Shown here piece by piece: positions 1 to 8,442 of a DNA stretch of 64,000 nucleotides. This DNA is from Archangium minus (GTDB lineage: Bacteria > Myxococcota > Myxococcia > Myxococcales > Myxococcaceae). The DNA lies in assembly GCF_044360475.1 (NCBI RefSeq), contig NZ_CP043494.1:7006001-7070000 (forward strand). The letters are read 5' to 3'. Position 1 is the first letter of the stretch. Each line of letters opens with the position of its first letter. Under the pieces are notes generated by a model that was given only the letters and a program-made list of their open reading frames with translations, ran no database searches and was not told where the DNA came from. The position numbers were made by a program, and so were the translations under genes.

Positions 1-684
1 GGGCCGAAAGATCACCGAGCCATCGTTGGGAAGATCCGCACCTGGGAGCGACTCCCAACTCAGGAGCTCGCCGGGGCGCTCATCCACGATCCGCGAGTCC
101 CACTCGAGGCCCTTCCCAACAGGACCACTCACCTTCCAATGCTGGCGATCCGAACCCACGGCGGTGACTTCGGCGAAGTGACCCAGGATCTGCGACAGGT
201 TCCGCGCCTCGCGCCACGCGCGGTAGAGCTCGTCCGCGGGCTTGCCGATGGTGATGGAGCGCTGCAGCTCGATGGGACCGGCCACCACTCCGGCTTCGCC
301 CTGCCCGCGATCCTTCGCGGTGTTGATGCCGAGCGCCTGGTACAGATGGCAGTACCCGCGGACGCCCCGGTAGAGGAGCCCTCCCCCGAGGATCGTCCGT
401 GCTGCCCGCGCTGCTCCACCCAGGGAGCGACGCCCGACGCCGAGCGTCAGGAGTGTTCCGCCGAGCACCGTGGAGGCCACTCGCTCCACGGCGCCGACAT
501 TGATTTTCGAGGAGGAAGGAGCCGACTCCCGTGGGGCGCTGGCCTCATGCTTTTCCTTCCGGCTCACTGCTCGCTTGCCCTTCGCGCCCGAGGGTTCGTC
601 GAGAATTCCCTTACGAGCGGCTCCCTTTTTCGGAACCGGACCTCGTGGCGTGGGGGCAAACGGCTCTTGAGATTTCTCTGTCAT
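1..684 (-). CDS. SRPBCC-family membrane-associated protein (partial, C-terminus outside window)
   Basis: The frame reads from an ATG at 684 to the window edge without a stop, giving 228 residues; the C-terminus is missing. A GAGGAGA ribosome site lies just upstream. Residues 1-55 are Lys/Ser/Pro-rich and look disordered. Residues about 60-110 hold two Gly-rich hydrophobic stretches like the small membrane module (DUF2892 type) often fused to cyclases. From about residue 140 the START/polyketide-cyclase fold begins (SITIGKPADELYRAW, then ILGHFAEVT and WKVSGPVG), which in the family binds hydrophobic ligands. No ligand can be named. The fold call is from family pattern; the membrane role is inferred. 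Confidence 0.8.
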   Translation of the reverse strand, partial: MTEKSQEPFAPTPRGPVPKKGAARKGILDEPSGAKGKRAVSRKEKHEASAPRESAPSSSKINVGAVERVASTVLGGTLLTLGVGRRSLGGAARAARTILGGGLLYRGVRGYCHLYQALGINTAKDRGQGEAGVVAGPIELQRSITIGKPADELYRAWREARNLSQILGHFAEVTAVGSDRQHWKVSGPVGKGLEWDSRIVDERPGELLSWESLPGADLPNDGSVIFRP

Positions 685-872
685 GGGCAGTGTCTCCTCT
701 TGTGCCTGTCTGGAAGACGACGCGGGTCGTTCGTCCGGAGAAGCTTGGGAGACACTCCCAGTGCAACAAGCCCGGTGCACAACACTCCGTCAGGGAGCGA
801 GCCGCACCCTGGGCGCTCAAAGGGCCGGAGGCACGGCGAGCAGAGGACCGGGCGATTCCTCGTGAGCGTGGA

Positions 873-1673
873 TCAGGAGCCCTGGCCCAGGACGGCGGCG
901 ATCCGTAGCGGCCCTCCGCTGCCGCCCTTGATCTTCATCGGGAACGCGATGACGGCGAAGCCCTTGGCGGGCAGACGGTCCAGGTTGGCCACGTTCTCGA
1001 ACGCCGGGATGTCGTGCGCGAAGAGCACCTGGTGGCTCTCGAAGAGCGTGGACTGGCCGTAGTCAATGCTCGCCGTATCCAGGCCGATGGCCTTGATGGA
1101 GCGGTTGCCGACCAACCACCGGGCGGTCTCGGGGTGGAGCCCCGGAAAGTGGAGCTTCGCGACCGCCTCCGCGCCGCGCTCTTCCGTGCCCAGGTAGCTC
1201 TTGCGATCGGGCCACCGCGCGCCATAGCCGGTCCTCAACAGGACGATGGCTCCGTCCGGAATCCGCCCGTGCTCCTTCTCCCAGGCGGCGAAGTCCTCCT
1301 GGGTGACCTGATAGTCCGGGTTCGCCGCGCACTGCCGCGTCACGTCGATGAGGACGGCCTCTCCCATCAGCTTCTCGAGCGGAATCTGGTCGACCGAGGG
1401 GTGCCCTTCCGCGAAGTGGATGGGCGCGTCGAAGTGCGTTCCGCCGTGCTCGGCCGAGGAGAAGCTGTTGGCGGCATAGAAGTAACCCTGGGGCGTGTGC
1501 CCATAGGCCTCTTTCTTGAGCTGAAAGCCCGCCTCCGTGGGCCAGTAGATGGTCTGCTCGTCGAACGGATAGGTCATGTCGACGACCGCTCCCGACGGGA
1601 AACGGGGAGCCGTCGTCGCGCAGGCGCAGACCACGAGCGGAAGAACGAGCAGGAAGGGTGAACGATTCGTCAT
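873..1673 (-). CDS. Secreted cyclase family protein (kynurenine-formamidase-like metal hydrolase)
   Basis: 266 residues. The N-terminus has a hydrophobic signal with a Cys at its end (LVVCAC), so it is probably a lipoprotein. The metal-binding signature of the cyclase family (PF04199), HxGTHxDxPxH, is intact at residues 76-86 (H76, H80, D82, H86 in EHGGTHFDAPIHF). Family members hydrolyse N-formylkynurenine or related amides and lactones with a divalent metal. Most are cytosolic, so an exported form suggests an extracellular substrate. It is divergent from bluB, with about 80 bases between the starts. The exact substrate cannot be read from sequence. Confidence 0.85.
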   Translation of the reverse strand: MTNRSPFLLVLPLVVCACATTAPRFPSGAVVDMTYPFDEQTIYWPTEAGFQLKKEAYGHTPQGYFYAANSFSSAEHGGTHFDAPIHFAEGHPSVDQIPLEKLMGEAVLIDVTRQCAANPDYQVTQEDFAAWEKEHGRIPDGAIVLLRTGYGARWPDRKSYLGTEERGAEAVAKLHFPGLHPETARWLVGNRSIKAIGLDTASIDYGQSTLFESHQVLFAHDIPAFENVANLDRLPAKGFAVIAFPMKIKGGSGGPLRIAAVLGQGS

Positions 1674-1754
1674 TCATGCACTCCGACTGTGGGTGAAGCG
1701 CGGAATGTACTATGGAGCGCCCCGGCAGATGCCTTGGCAAAGGCCCGACGACCC

Positions 1755-2456
1755 ATGACGAACCACCGCTTTTCTCCCGCGGAACGAGAAGCTGTCTACC
1801 GTGCGATCAGTGAGCGCCGCGACATGCGCCACTTTCGGCCCGAGCCCATTGAGCCGGAGATCATCACGCGGCTGCTCCATGCGGCGCATCTCGGGCCGAG
1901 CGTGGGCTTCATGCAGCCGTGGCGCTTCATTCGCATTACCGATGGGGCACTCCGGAACGACATCGCAGACCTGGTTGAACAGGAGCGCCTCCGTACCGCC
2001 GAAGCGCTGGGCCCACGTGGCGGGGAGTTCATGCGCCTCAAGGTGGAGGGCATCAAGGAGTGCCCCGAGCTCTGGGTCGTCGCGCTGACGGACCAACGTG
2101 AACGCTATGTCTTCGGCCGACGCACCATGCCGAACATGGACCTCGCCTCTGCGAGCTGCGCCATCCAGAACCTCTGGCTCGCCGCGAGGGCCGAGGGGAT
2201 TGGCATGGGGTGGGTCTCGCTGTTCGACCCCGCCCGGCTGGCGGAGGTGTTGAGGGCGCCGGAAGGCAGCGAGCCGATCGCCATCCTGTGCCTCGGCCAT
2301 GTCGAGGCCTTCTATGAGCGGCCGATGCTGGAGCTGGAGGGCTGGGACTCGCGCCGACCGCTGGAAGAGCTGGTCTGGGAGAACCGGTGGTTAGAACGAG
2401 CCCATGCTCACCAGACCGAACGTGCGCCTCAGGGTCCCTTGCATCCCGAGGAATAG
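1755..2456 (+). CDS. bluB: 5,6-dimethylbenzimidazole synthase BluB
   Basis: 233 residues of the flavin nitroreductase fold. The BluB-type N-terminus is clear: an ERxAVYRAISERRDMRHF segment, then LLHAAHLGPSVGFMQPWRF, the conserved block that shapes the FMN pocket. BluB cleaves reduced FMN with oxygen to make 5,6-dimethylbenzimidazole, the lower ligand of vitamin B12. The ATG at 1755 is chosen because homology begins there; the frame is open to 1689 but the extra residues are unlike the family. No cobalamin riboswitch fits in the 80-base gap upstream, and no other cobalamin gene lies close by. The 3' end overlaps the convergent neighbour by 66 bases. Confidence 0.9.
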   Translation: MTNHRFSPAEREAVYRAISERRDMRHFRPEPIEPEIITRLLHAAHLGPSVGFMQPWRFIRITDGALRNDIADLVEQERLRTAEALGPRGGEFMRLKVEGIKECPELWVVALTDQRERYVFGRRTMPNMDLASASCAIQNLWLAARAEGIGMGWVSLFDPARLAEVLRAPEGSEPIAILCLGHVEAFYERPMLELEGWDSRRPLEELVWENRWLERAHAHQTERAPQGPLHPEE

Positions 2457-3431
2457 CCCGGACAGCACCGGACCCGTCCGCAGCGTGGCCGTGGCCGTGG
2501 TGTAGGTCCGCATGGTCATCCACTGGCGGCTGAACACGGCGCGCAGGTCGAAGCGCTCGCGCCGCACGCACGTCTCGAGATCCGTCCAGATGTACGGGTC
2601 GGCGGAGTTGGAGTGAACCCCCAGGGCCAGCTCGAGCCAGGACAGCCGGCCCCGTAGCGTGGCCCACCGCGAATCGAGCAGGAGCCCCTCGGGACCGCGC
2701 GCGGCCGAGCCTCCTACCTCAAGCTGTTCAAGCCGACCGCCGATCTGCGGCAGCCGCAGCGACTCCGGCAGGAGCAGGCGCGCCCCCACGTCCGCGCGTG
2801 CATTCTTGAAGTGGGGCTCCGTCTGCAACCGCACGGACGCGTGGAGGCGTCCCTGGAGCAAGGTGCCCCTGACCTCGGGCGTCAGTCCCAGGGATTGGGC
2901 ATGCGCGGTGCCGAACTGGTAGGCCAGCCCGAGCCCCGCCACGCCCGCGGCAATCACCGCGGTCGTCTCCTGTCCAGGCAGGCGTTCGAGCCAGGGTCGC
3001 ACGGCTGCCTGAATGGGGCTCTGGGGCCCACTGAGCCAATGGCCGAGGTCACGCACCCGGAACCGTTCGCCCTCGGGACCGAGCTCCAGGAAGCTGGCGA
3101 GACGGCCTCCCGCGGGGATTTCCGACAGGGTGACATCCTGCGTCGCGAGGGAGAAGGCGTCCCGGGCTTCCCGCTGCTCGCGCGTTCCGGGCGGAACGAA
3201 TGCCCAAGCCCGCGCGCGCACGGCAAGCGAGAGGGACGGCACGGTGAAGCCCCCCTGCAAGGCCCGCCCCGGATCCGCGAAGTACCAGAGGAGCTCCTCG
3301 AACGCGGGGCGATCGGGTAGCTCCGTGGGCGGAACCATCCTCTGGTGTAGCTCGAGGGGCTCCGCACTGGCCGGGAGCACCCGGAGCACCACCACGAGCG
3401 TCACCGCCCATGCAGATACACACCGGCCCAT
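2391..3431 (-). CDS. Exported protein of unknown function, possible outer-membrane barrel
   Basis: 346 residues from the ATG at 3431, chosen because it directly precedes a typical signal peptide (hydrophobic run ending LPASA); a longer frame to 3503 would add 24 charged residues. The mature part has many alternating hydrophobic stretches (LHASVRLQTEP, LSWLELALGVHSN, SGLFLGMQGTL) and ends in Phe, as outer-membrane barrels often do. No named family is recognised. Its last 66 bases overlap the end of bluB on the other strand. Localisation is inferred, function unknown. Confidence 0.65.
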   Translation of the reverse strand: MGRCVSAWAVTLVVVLRVLPASAEPLELHQRMVPPTELPDRPAFEELLWYFADPGRALQGGFTVPSLSLAVRARAWAFVPPGTREQREARDAFSLATQDVTLSEIPAGGRLASFLELGPEGERFRVRDLGHWLSGPQSPIQAAVRPWLERLPGQETTAVIAAGVAGLGLAYQFGTAHAQSLGLTPEVRGTLLQGRLHASVRLQTEPHFKNARADVGARLLLPESLRLPQIGGRLEQLEVGGSAARGPEGLLLDSRWATLRGRLSWLELALGVHSNSADPYIWTDLETCVRRERFDLRAVFSRQWMTMRTYTTATATLRTGPVLSGLFLGMQGTLRRTFGLVSMGSF

Positions 3432-3519
3432 TGGAGGAAAGGTGGGCACCCTCCCCCCTGGCCGCAAGGAAGCCCTCTCCCTATGCGCGGGTGAAGCGCC
3501 CACTTCACGTCATTTTCTT

Positions 3520-3549
3520 GGTTCCCATTTTCCGGGCCTCGACCAGTCT
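3520..3549 (+). promoter_or_regulatory. Putative ECF sigma promoter (autoregulation of the sigma gene)
   Basis: GGTTCCCATTTTC at 3520-3532, then 13 bases, then GTCT at 3546-3549. The same 13-mer, spacing and GTCT recur at 6460-6489 ahead of a lipoprotein gene. The layout (GGTTCC-like -35, GTCT-like -10) fits extracytoplasmic-function sigma promoters. The site lies 67 bases before the sigma gene start. Confidence 0.6.
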
Positions 3550-3615
3550 CTCCTTGAGAGGAGAGCGCCCTGAGCCTGACAACCCCACAACACCACGTCA
3601 GCGGAGGGCCATGCC

Positions 3616-4122
3616 ATGGATGACGCCTGGCTGGCCCAGCTGTACGCGCAATACGGATACCTCGTGCACCGCCGCTGTCTGCAGCTGGTGCGCCGCCCCG
3701 AGGATGCAGAGGACGCGCTCCAGGAGACCTTCCTGAGGGCGAAGCGCTATGGCGCACCTCGTGAGGGGGGCGCCACGCTGGCCTGGCTCTACACCATCGC
3801 CCAGCGCTGCTGCTTCGATCTGATGGAACGCAGCAGCCGGGAGCCGCCCGCGGAGGAGTCACAACTGGCGGCCCTGGAGCAACGAGGAGAAGGCTCACCA
3901 GAGGACGCAGACCGCCGGGCGATGCTCGGCTTGGCGCTGCGCCAACTCGATGGAAAGACGCGCACCATTGGGGTGCTGCACTTCCTGGACGGCTACACCC
4001 AGGAGGAGGTCGCCACGCAGACCGGCTATTCGCGCCGCACCATCGGCAAGAAGCTCCAACAGTTCGAGGATCGCATCCGTCAGCTCTGGCAGGCGCGCGC
4101 CGGCCTCAAGGAGACACGATGA
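3616..4122 (+). CDS. ECF-type RNA polymerase sigma factor
   Basis: 168 residues, the usual size for an extracytoplasmic-function sigma factor. Region 2 is seen at residues 8-60 (YLVHRRCLQLVRRPEDAEDALQ, then TLAWLYTIAQRCCFDLM). Region 4 forms the helix-turn-helix near 125-155 (GYTQEEVATQTGYSRRTIGKK). The start at 3616 has a GGAG site 10-14 bases upstream. The stop overlaps the start of the anti-sigma gene (ATGA), and the caspase gene follows, so the three form one operon. Identical promoter-like elements before this gene and at 6460 suggest it controls itself and the lipoprotein gene at 6548. Confidence 0.9.
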   Translation: MDDAWLAQLYAQYGYLVHRRCLQLVRRPEDAEDALQETFLRAKRYGAPREGGATLAWLYTIAQRCCFDLMERSSREPPAEESQLAALEQRGEGSPEDADRRAMLGLALRQLDGKTRTIGVLHFLDGYTQEEVATQTGYSRRTIGKKLQQFEDRIRQLWQARAGLKETR

Positions 4123-4871
4123 GCCCCACTCCCCTCCCCCCCTCTCCTCGCGGTCCCCACTGTCCGCCAGCCGCCCAGCTCGAGGCGATGAGCGCTGGCG
4201 AGGCCGCCCCCGAGGCCACGCGTACCCACGTGGAGGGCTGCGCCGACTGCCGTGGCCAGCTCGAGGCGCTCACCACCGCTCGCGAAGCCTTCGTCCGCGC
4301 ACGTCCCCCCGAGCTCTTCCTGCGCCAGCTGGAGCGGCGCGCCGCCTCCCAACCGCGGCGAGGCTTGCGCTGGCTGCTCCCCGTGCTCGGCGCCTGTGTC
4401 CCGTTGCTGGCCCTGCTGGTGCTCGTTCCGCGACTGGAACAAGAGGAGGGCGTGCGTATCAAGGGCGGCGAGTTCCGTGTGGCGGCCTCACGCGCTGGGG
4501 GCGCCCCCGAGCTGCTGGGCCCCGACGCACAGGTTCAGTCGGGTGATGCGCTGCGCTTCTCCTACGAGGCGAAGGAGGCCGGACACCTGCTCGTGCTCGA
4601 GCTGGACGGGAGAGGGGCCGCGAGCGTCTTCTATCCCTATGGCTCGGCCACCTCCGCGCCCCTGCCAGCCGGGCAGCGCGACTTCCTTCCAGGAAGCGTG
4701 GTGCTCGACGACGCGCCCGGCCCGGAATGGCTCCTCGCCGTCTTCTCGCCCCGCCCGCTACAAGCCGCGCCCCTGCTCGAAGCCCTGCGCACGCAGGCAG
4801 GACGCGCCGAGCTCACCCTCTCGTGTCCCGATTGCAGTGTGAGTACGCTCCGTCTCCAGAAGCGCCCATGA
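4119..4871 (+). CDS. Membrane anti-sigma factor with DUF4384-type domain
   Basis: 250 residues. The N-terminus carries the HxxxCxxC zinc motif of anti-sigma (zinc-finger) proteins (THVEGCADC, near residue 31). A single membrane segment lies near 86-109 (LLPVLGACVPLLALLVLVP). The outer part, 110-240, matches the DUF4384 pattern: a 'sense of power over the object' module with VQSGDALRFSYEA, then HLLVLELDGRGAASVFYP. In other bacteria this module sits on kinases and caspase partners. It starts inside the sigma gene stop and its own stop overlaps the next ATG, so translation is coupled. It probably holds the sigma factor until an envelope signal arrives; the signal is unknown. Confidence 0.8.
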   Translation: MSPTPLPPSPRGPHCPPAAQLEAMSAGEAAPEATRTHVEGCADCRGQLEALTTAREAFVRARPPELFLRQLERRAASQPRRGLRWLLPVLGACVPLLALLVLVPRLEQEEGVRIKGGEFRVAASRAGGAPELLGPDAQVQSGDALRFSYEAKEAGHLLVLELDGRGAASVFYPYGSATSAPLPAGQRDFLPGSVVLDDAPGPEWLLAVFSPRPLQAAPLLEALRTQAGRAELTLSCPDCSVSTLRLQKRP

Positions 4872-6448
4872 TTCCACCCCGCCCGCTCTGGTTCCTTCTC
4901 GCGGCGCTGCCGCTGCTCCTCTGTCCCTTGCGAGCCGCCGCGGCCACCGTCCGCCTGTTGGTGGCCATCGGCGCCAACGTGGGGGATCCCGACGACGCCG
5001 TGCTCCGCTTCGCGGATGATGACGCCGGACGCGTGAGGCAGCTCTTCGTCGAGCTGGGCGGGGTGCGCGCCGATCGTTCTTATCTGGTGGTGGATCAACC
5101 CGCCTCCGTGGTGCGCCAGCGACTGGCCGAGGTCACCGGCCGCATCGCCGAGCTGCGCGCCGCGGGAGACGACGCAGTGCTCATCGTGTACGTCTCGGCC
5201 CACGCGAAGGGCGGCGTGCTGCACCTGAGAGGGAGCCACCTGCCGCTCGCCGAGCTGAGAGACAGCGCGAACCAGGCGGGTGCACGGCTCAGCGTGCTCC
5301 TCGTAGACGCGTGCGAGAGCGGCACCCTGGCACGGCGCAAGGGAGGTAGAGCGGGCCCGGAGTTCTCGGTGTCGCTCGAGCAGATTCCGCTGCACGGCCA
5401 GGTGGTCATCTCCTCCAGCGGCCCGGGGGAGAGCTCCGAGGAGTGGGACTCGCTCAAGGGCTCGCTCTTCACCCATCACCTGCTCACGGGCCTGCGCGGG
5501 GACGCGGACGTGGAGGATGACGGGCGGGTGTCGCTCGCCGAGGCGTACGCCTACGCCTACCGACGCACGGTCGCGGGAGCCGCTGGAGCGGGTCAGCACC
5601 CGGCCTATGCGTGGGAGCTGTCGGGCACCGGGGAGCTCATCCTCACCGAACCCCAGGCGGCCCGCAGCGCGCTCATCTTCCCCGCGGCGCTCGCTGGCCG
5701 CTATGTGGTGGCGAGCCAGCCTCGGCCGGACGTGGTGGCCGAGGTGGAGAAGGCACCGGGGCGCCCCTTGCGCCTGGCGGTGCCACCAGGCCGCTACCTC
5801 TTGCGCAAGCGCGCGGGCGCCAGCACCGGCCTGCTCGAGTTGGAATTGCCCTACGGCGGTGAGCGCCAGGTGCGCGAGGAGGAGTTGAAGTGGCGCCCCT
5901 ACACGGAGGTGGCGCTCAAGGGCGGCCACGTGGAGTTGCGCGGCTCGGCGCTGCTGGGGTTCGCGCGGCTGGAGAGCGCACCGGTGCGAGGCACGGGGAC
6001 ACGCCTCTCCGCGGGGCTCGGCTACCGTCATAGCTGGGGCTCCTGGTGGGCCTTGGGCGTCGTCAGCTTCAATCAGGCGGGCTACCCGGCCGTGGAGCTC
6101 GAGGTGCGAGAGCGCGCCCTGAGCGCTGGGGTGACCGCCGGCTACCGCTGGTTGGAATGGGCGCTGGTGCCCTACGTGGGTATGGGAGTGGAGCTCACCG
6201 GCCTGGAGCAGCGACTGCGGCGCCAGCGGGAGGAGGAGATCGGGGACACCTTCGGCGTCGAGCCACTACCGCCCCGCCGGGCACTGGGCCTGGGCCTGGG
6301 CCCGGTCGCGGGCGTGGAGGTGCCACTGCCCGGTCAGGCCTTCGCGCTCCTCCAGGCGCAGTTCCTCCTGCGCTACCTGCCGAGCACGGAACAGCCCGCC
6401 CTGCTCCCCGCGGCGCACGTCTCCGCGGGCGCCGGCTGGCGCTTCTAG
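4868..6448 (+). CDS. Exported caspase-family (C14) protease fused to a probable outer-membrane barrel
   Basis: 526 residues from the ATG at 4868, which overlaps the preceding stop (ATGA). Signal peptide at 1-25 (ending LRAAAA). Caspase-like p20 domain at about 27-260, with the catalytic pair visible as His112 (VSAHAKGG) and Cys149 (DACESG). A linker follows (about 270-350). Residues 355-526 are rich in short amphipathic strands (LSAGLGYRHSW, ALSAGVTAGYRW) and the protein ends GAGWRF with a terminal aromatic, as outer-membrane barrels do. Caspase homologues in myxobacteria are common, but fusion to a barrel under an ECF sigma factor is unusual. Substrate and site of action are unknown; the barrel is inferred. 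Confidence 0.82.
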   Translation: MIPPRPLWFLLAALPLLLCPLRAAAATVRLLVAIGANVGDPDDAVLRFADDDAGRVRQLFVELGGVRADRSYLVVDQPASVVRQRLAEVTGRIAELRAAGDDAVLIVYVSAHAKGGVLHLRGSHLPLAELRDSANQAGARLSVLLVDACESGTLARRKGGRAGPEFSVSLEQIPLHGQVVISSSGPGESSEEWDSLKGSLFTHHLLTGLRGDADVEDDGRVSLAEAYAYAYRRTVAGAAGAGQHPAYAWELSGTGELILTEPQAARSALIFPAALAGRYVVASQPRPDVVAEVEKAPGRPLRLAVPPGRYLLRKRAGASTGLLELELPYGGERQVREEELKWRPYTEVALKGGHVELRGSALLGFARLESAPVRGTGTRLSAGLGYRHSWGSWWALGVVSFNQAGYPAVELEVRERALSAGVTAGYRWLEWALVPYVGMGVELTGLEQRLRRQREEEIGDTFGVEPLPPRRALGLGLGPVAGVEVPLPGQAFALLQAQFLLRYLPSTEQPALLPAAHVSAGAGWRF

Positions 6449-6459
6449 CGAAAAAACGC

Positions 6460-6489
6460 GGTTCCCATTTTCAGGCACCGGGCCGGTCT
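6460..6489 (+). promoter_or_regulatory. Putative ECF sigma promoter before the lipoprotein gene
   Basis: GGTTCCCATTTTC at 6460-6472, 13 bases, then GTCT at 6486-6489. This is the same arrangement as at 3520-3549. It begins 12 bases after the caspase gene stop and 59 bases before the next start, so it could give the lipoprotein gene its own sigma-dependent start. Confidence 0.6.
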
Positions 6490-6547
6490 TCCTTCATGAG
6501 CGCCCATCCCGGGCCGCTCTACCTGACTTCCCCAAAGGGGGGGACAC

Positions 6548-7816
6548 ATGTCTCGGCAACTTCCCAGCCTTCTCTTCCTTCTGCTCTCCTTGCTACTCAC
6601 CCTCGCGGGTTGCGGCAGCGTGGTGGGCCCCCACCATCCGGGCGAGCCCCTCGTCACGATCCAGGGGCAGATGAACCCCACGGCGGATGCACGCATCACA
6701 GGGCCGGTGCGTCTGGCGTTTGTGTGGTACCCGCAGTGGTTGGCCGCGGAGGATACGGGCGGCTCGCAAGGTGGGCCCGTGGACGTGGTCACCGAGGACG
6801 TGGTCTACCAGGGCAGCTTCCCGGCCAACTACAGCTTCCACCTCTATCACCCGCCGCCGGAGAGCGCGCTCAAGCCACTCGGCGATGGCCTCCAAGGCAA
6901 GGGCGCCTTCGGCATCCTCCTGGCGTACCAGGACGGCAACGGCAACGCGAAGCTCGACACCATTCCCACGAACGGCGCGCCGGTGGACCGGATCATCGGC
7001 TCCTCGCTTCTGGCCGAGCCGACCTCCGCCGCCTTCACCGTCATCTACGTGACCACGGAACAGCCGGCGGAGACAGGCCTGAAGCCCGGTTTCAACCTCA
7101 TCCAGGCGGTGAACTCCGAGAACAGCGCGGTGGTGCCTCTGGACACCCACATGCCGCTCACCCTGACCCAGGGCGGCCCCTTCTACGACGCGCTCGTCTG
7201 CGAGGCCGGGTGGCTCACCTTCATGTTCCTCGATGTGTGCGGCCTGGACGGTGGCATCATCATTGAACCGACCAAGCTCGCGGTGGACGGCCATGTGACA
7301 CTCGATGGCGCGAAGGCGAGGGCCGAGCTGGAGGTCACCCTCGAGAACACGCCGCTCCAGGACGCGGCGGTGACGCTCGCGGGCCGCCCCCTCCCCTATG
7401 ACGTAGAGCGCGAGGCCTATGTCCTCGAAGAGGAGGACACGACACTGCTGGTACCCGGCGGCAGCTTCGAGCTCGTGGTGAACGCGGGCGGCGAGTCCAT
7501 CCGCCGCACCTTCCAGATGCCCGGTGACTTCGACATCACCTCCCCCGCCGCGGACGAGCAGGTGAGCGCGAGTCAGCCCTTGGAGCTGCGATGGACGGCC
7601 TCCCAGGGAACCGACGAATATTACGTGAGCTTCTCCTCGGGCAGCGCGGGCAGCAGCACCACCGTCGGCGAGGGCTCGCTCTCGCACACCTTCGACACCA
7701 GGTACGCGGGGCCCGAAGGAACGGTCCAGGTGGAGGCCCGCATCCACTCGCTTGACGTCGAGGCTTTGGTGATGGTGGCGCTGGTGCGCGAGCAGGCGTT
7801 CACCTTCGCGCCATAG
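6548..7816 (+). CDS. Lipoprotein of unknown function, probable ECF regulon member
   Basis: 422 residues. Clear lipoprotein signal: a long hydrophobic run and the lipobox LAGC at about residues 19-22. The middle has no recognised family. The C-terminal third (from about 325) reads like an Ig/fibronectin-type beta sandwich (FDITSPAADEQVSASQPLEL, then DEYYVSFSSG). The start at 6548 follows an A/G-rich stretch (AAAGGGGGG). It lies after the sigma/anti-sigma/caspase operon and has its own copy of the shared promoter-like element, so it is probably made in the same response. It ends 12 bases from the convergent STAS gene. Confidence 0.75.
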   Translation: MSRQLPSLLFLLLSLLLTLAGCGSVVGPHHPGEPLVTIQGQMNPTADARITGPVRLAFVWYPQWLAAEDTGGSQGGPVDVVTEDVVYQGSFPANYSFHLYHPPPESALKPLGDGLQGKGAFGILLAYQDGNGNAKLDTIPTNGAPVDRIIGSSLLAEPTSAAFTVIYVTTEQPAETGLKPGFNLIQAVNSENSAVVPLDTHMPLTLTQGGPFYDALVCEAGWLTFMFLDVCGLDGGIIIEPTKLAVDGHVTLDGAKARAELEVTLENTPLQDAAVTLAGRPLPYDVEREAYVLEEEDTTLLVPGGSFELVVNAGGESIRRTFQMPGDFDITSPAADEQVSASQPLELRWTASQGTDEYYVSFSSGSAGSSTTVGEGSLSHTFDTRYAGPEGTVQVEARIHSLDVEALVMVALVREQAFTFAP

Positions 7817-7828
7817 CCCGGTAAAACC

Positions 7829-8200
7829 TCAGTCGTCGAGGTCTCGATTGTCCCGTGCCGGGTGGTAGGCCGGGCAGCGGCGGCTCACTCGGATGGGCGT
7901 GAGCGTGTGCGGGTCGATGTGCAGATATTCGAGAAGACGCGCCGGGTGGCCCGGAAGTCCCCGCGTCTGGAGACGTATCTCCGGGAGCTGGCTCAACTCC
8001 TGGGCAAAGAAATCCAGAGCGAAGTCTTGGAAGAAGCGCACCTTGCTGAAGTCCACCAGCACCAAGCTCGTGCCGGCATACCGCCGGAGGGTCTCCAAGG
8101 CATTCCGGGCCGCCCGGACATCGAAGCTCCCCTGAAGCTCGAGGCTGGGGAGCTCCGGAGTCGTTTCCACAGCTTCGGTGATGAGCACTGTCTCGACCAT
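7829..8200 (-). CDS. STAS-domain protein (MlaB-like)
   Basis: 123 residues. The STAS fold pattern is visible at 17-100: LELQGSFDVRAARNALETL, then TSLVLVDFSKVRFFQDFALDFFAQEL. The start at 8200 is preferred because AAAGGAGG stands about 8 bases upstream; an in-frame ATG six bases earlier is too close to it. The frame stays open to 8446, but that stretch is Arg/Cys-rich and unlike a protein domain. STAS proteins are partners in anti-sigma cascades and in lipid transporters, where MlaB binds the ATPase MlaF. The next gene upstream on the same strand is an MlaF-type ATPase, so a partnership is plausible. Confidence 0.7.
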   Translation of the reverse strand: MVETVLITEAVETTPELPSLELQGSFDVRAARNALETLRRYAGTSLVLVDFSKVRFFQDFALDFFAQELSQLPEIRLQTRGLPGHPARLLEYLHIDPHTLTPIRVSRRCPAYHPARDNRDLDD

Positions 8201-8442
8201 GGTCATCCCTCCTTTCACAACGGGAGCCATGAAAGTTACGTGCCAACCACACCCGCTCGATGGACCGGTTCCCCGGGCGCAATTCATGCGCGCCCGCGCC
8301 CGTGACGTGCAGGGCCTGCACCCTCCCATCCAGAGGACCGCCTCTCTCTTCTCCTGCGACCCTGACGGGCGCGGGAGCCTCTGCGGTGGAGGGATGCACC
8401 TTCCACACCAGTGTGGAGCCCCTGCCGACAGCCTGAGCGCCA

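Noticed and set aside
1674..1754. Cobalamin riboswitch before bluB
   Set aside because: The gap is too short and no B12-box was seen.
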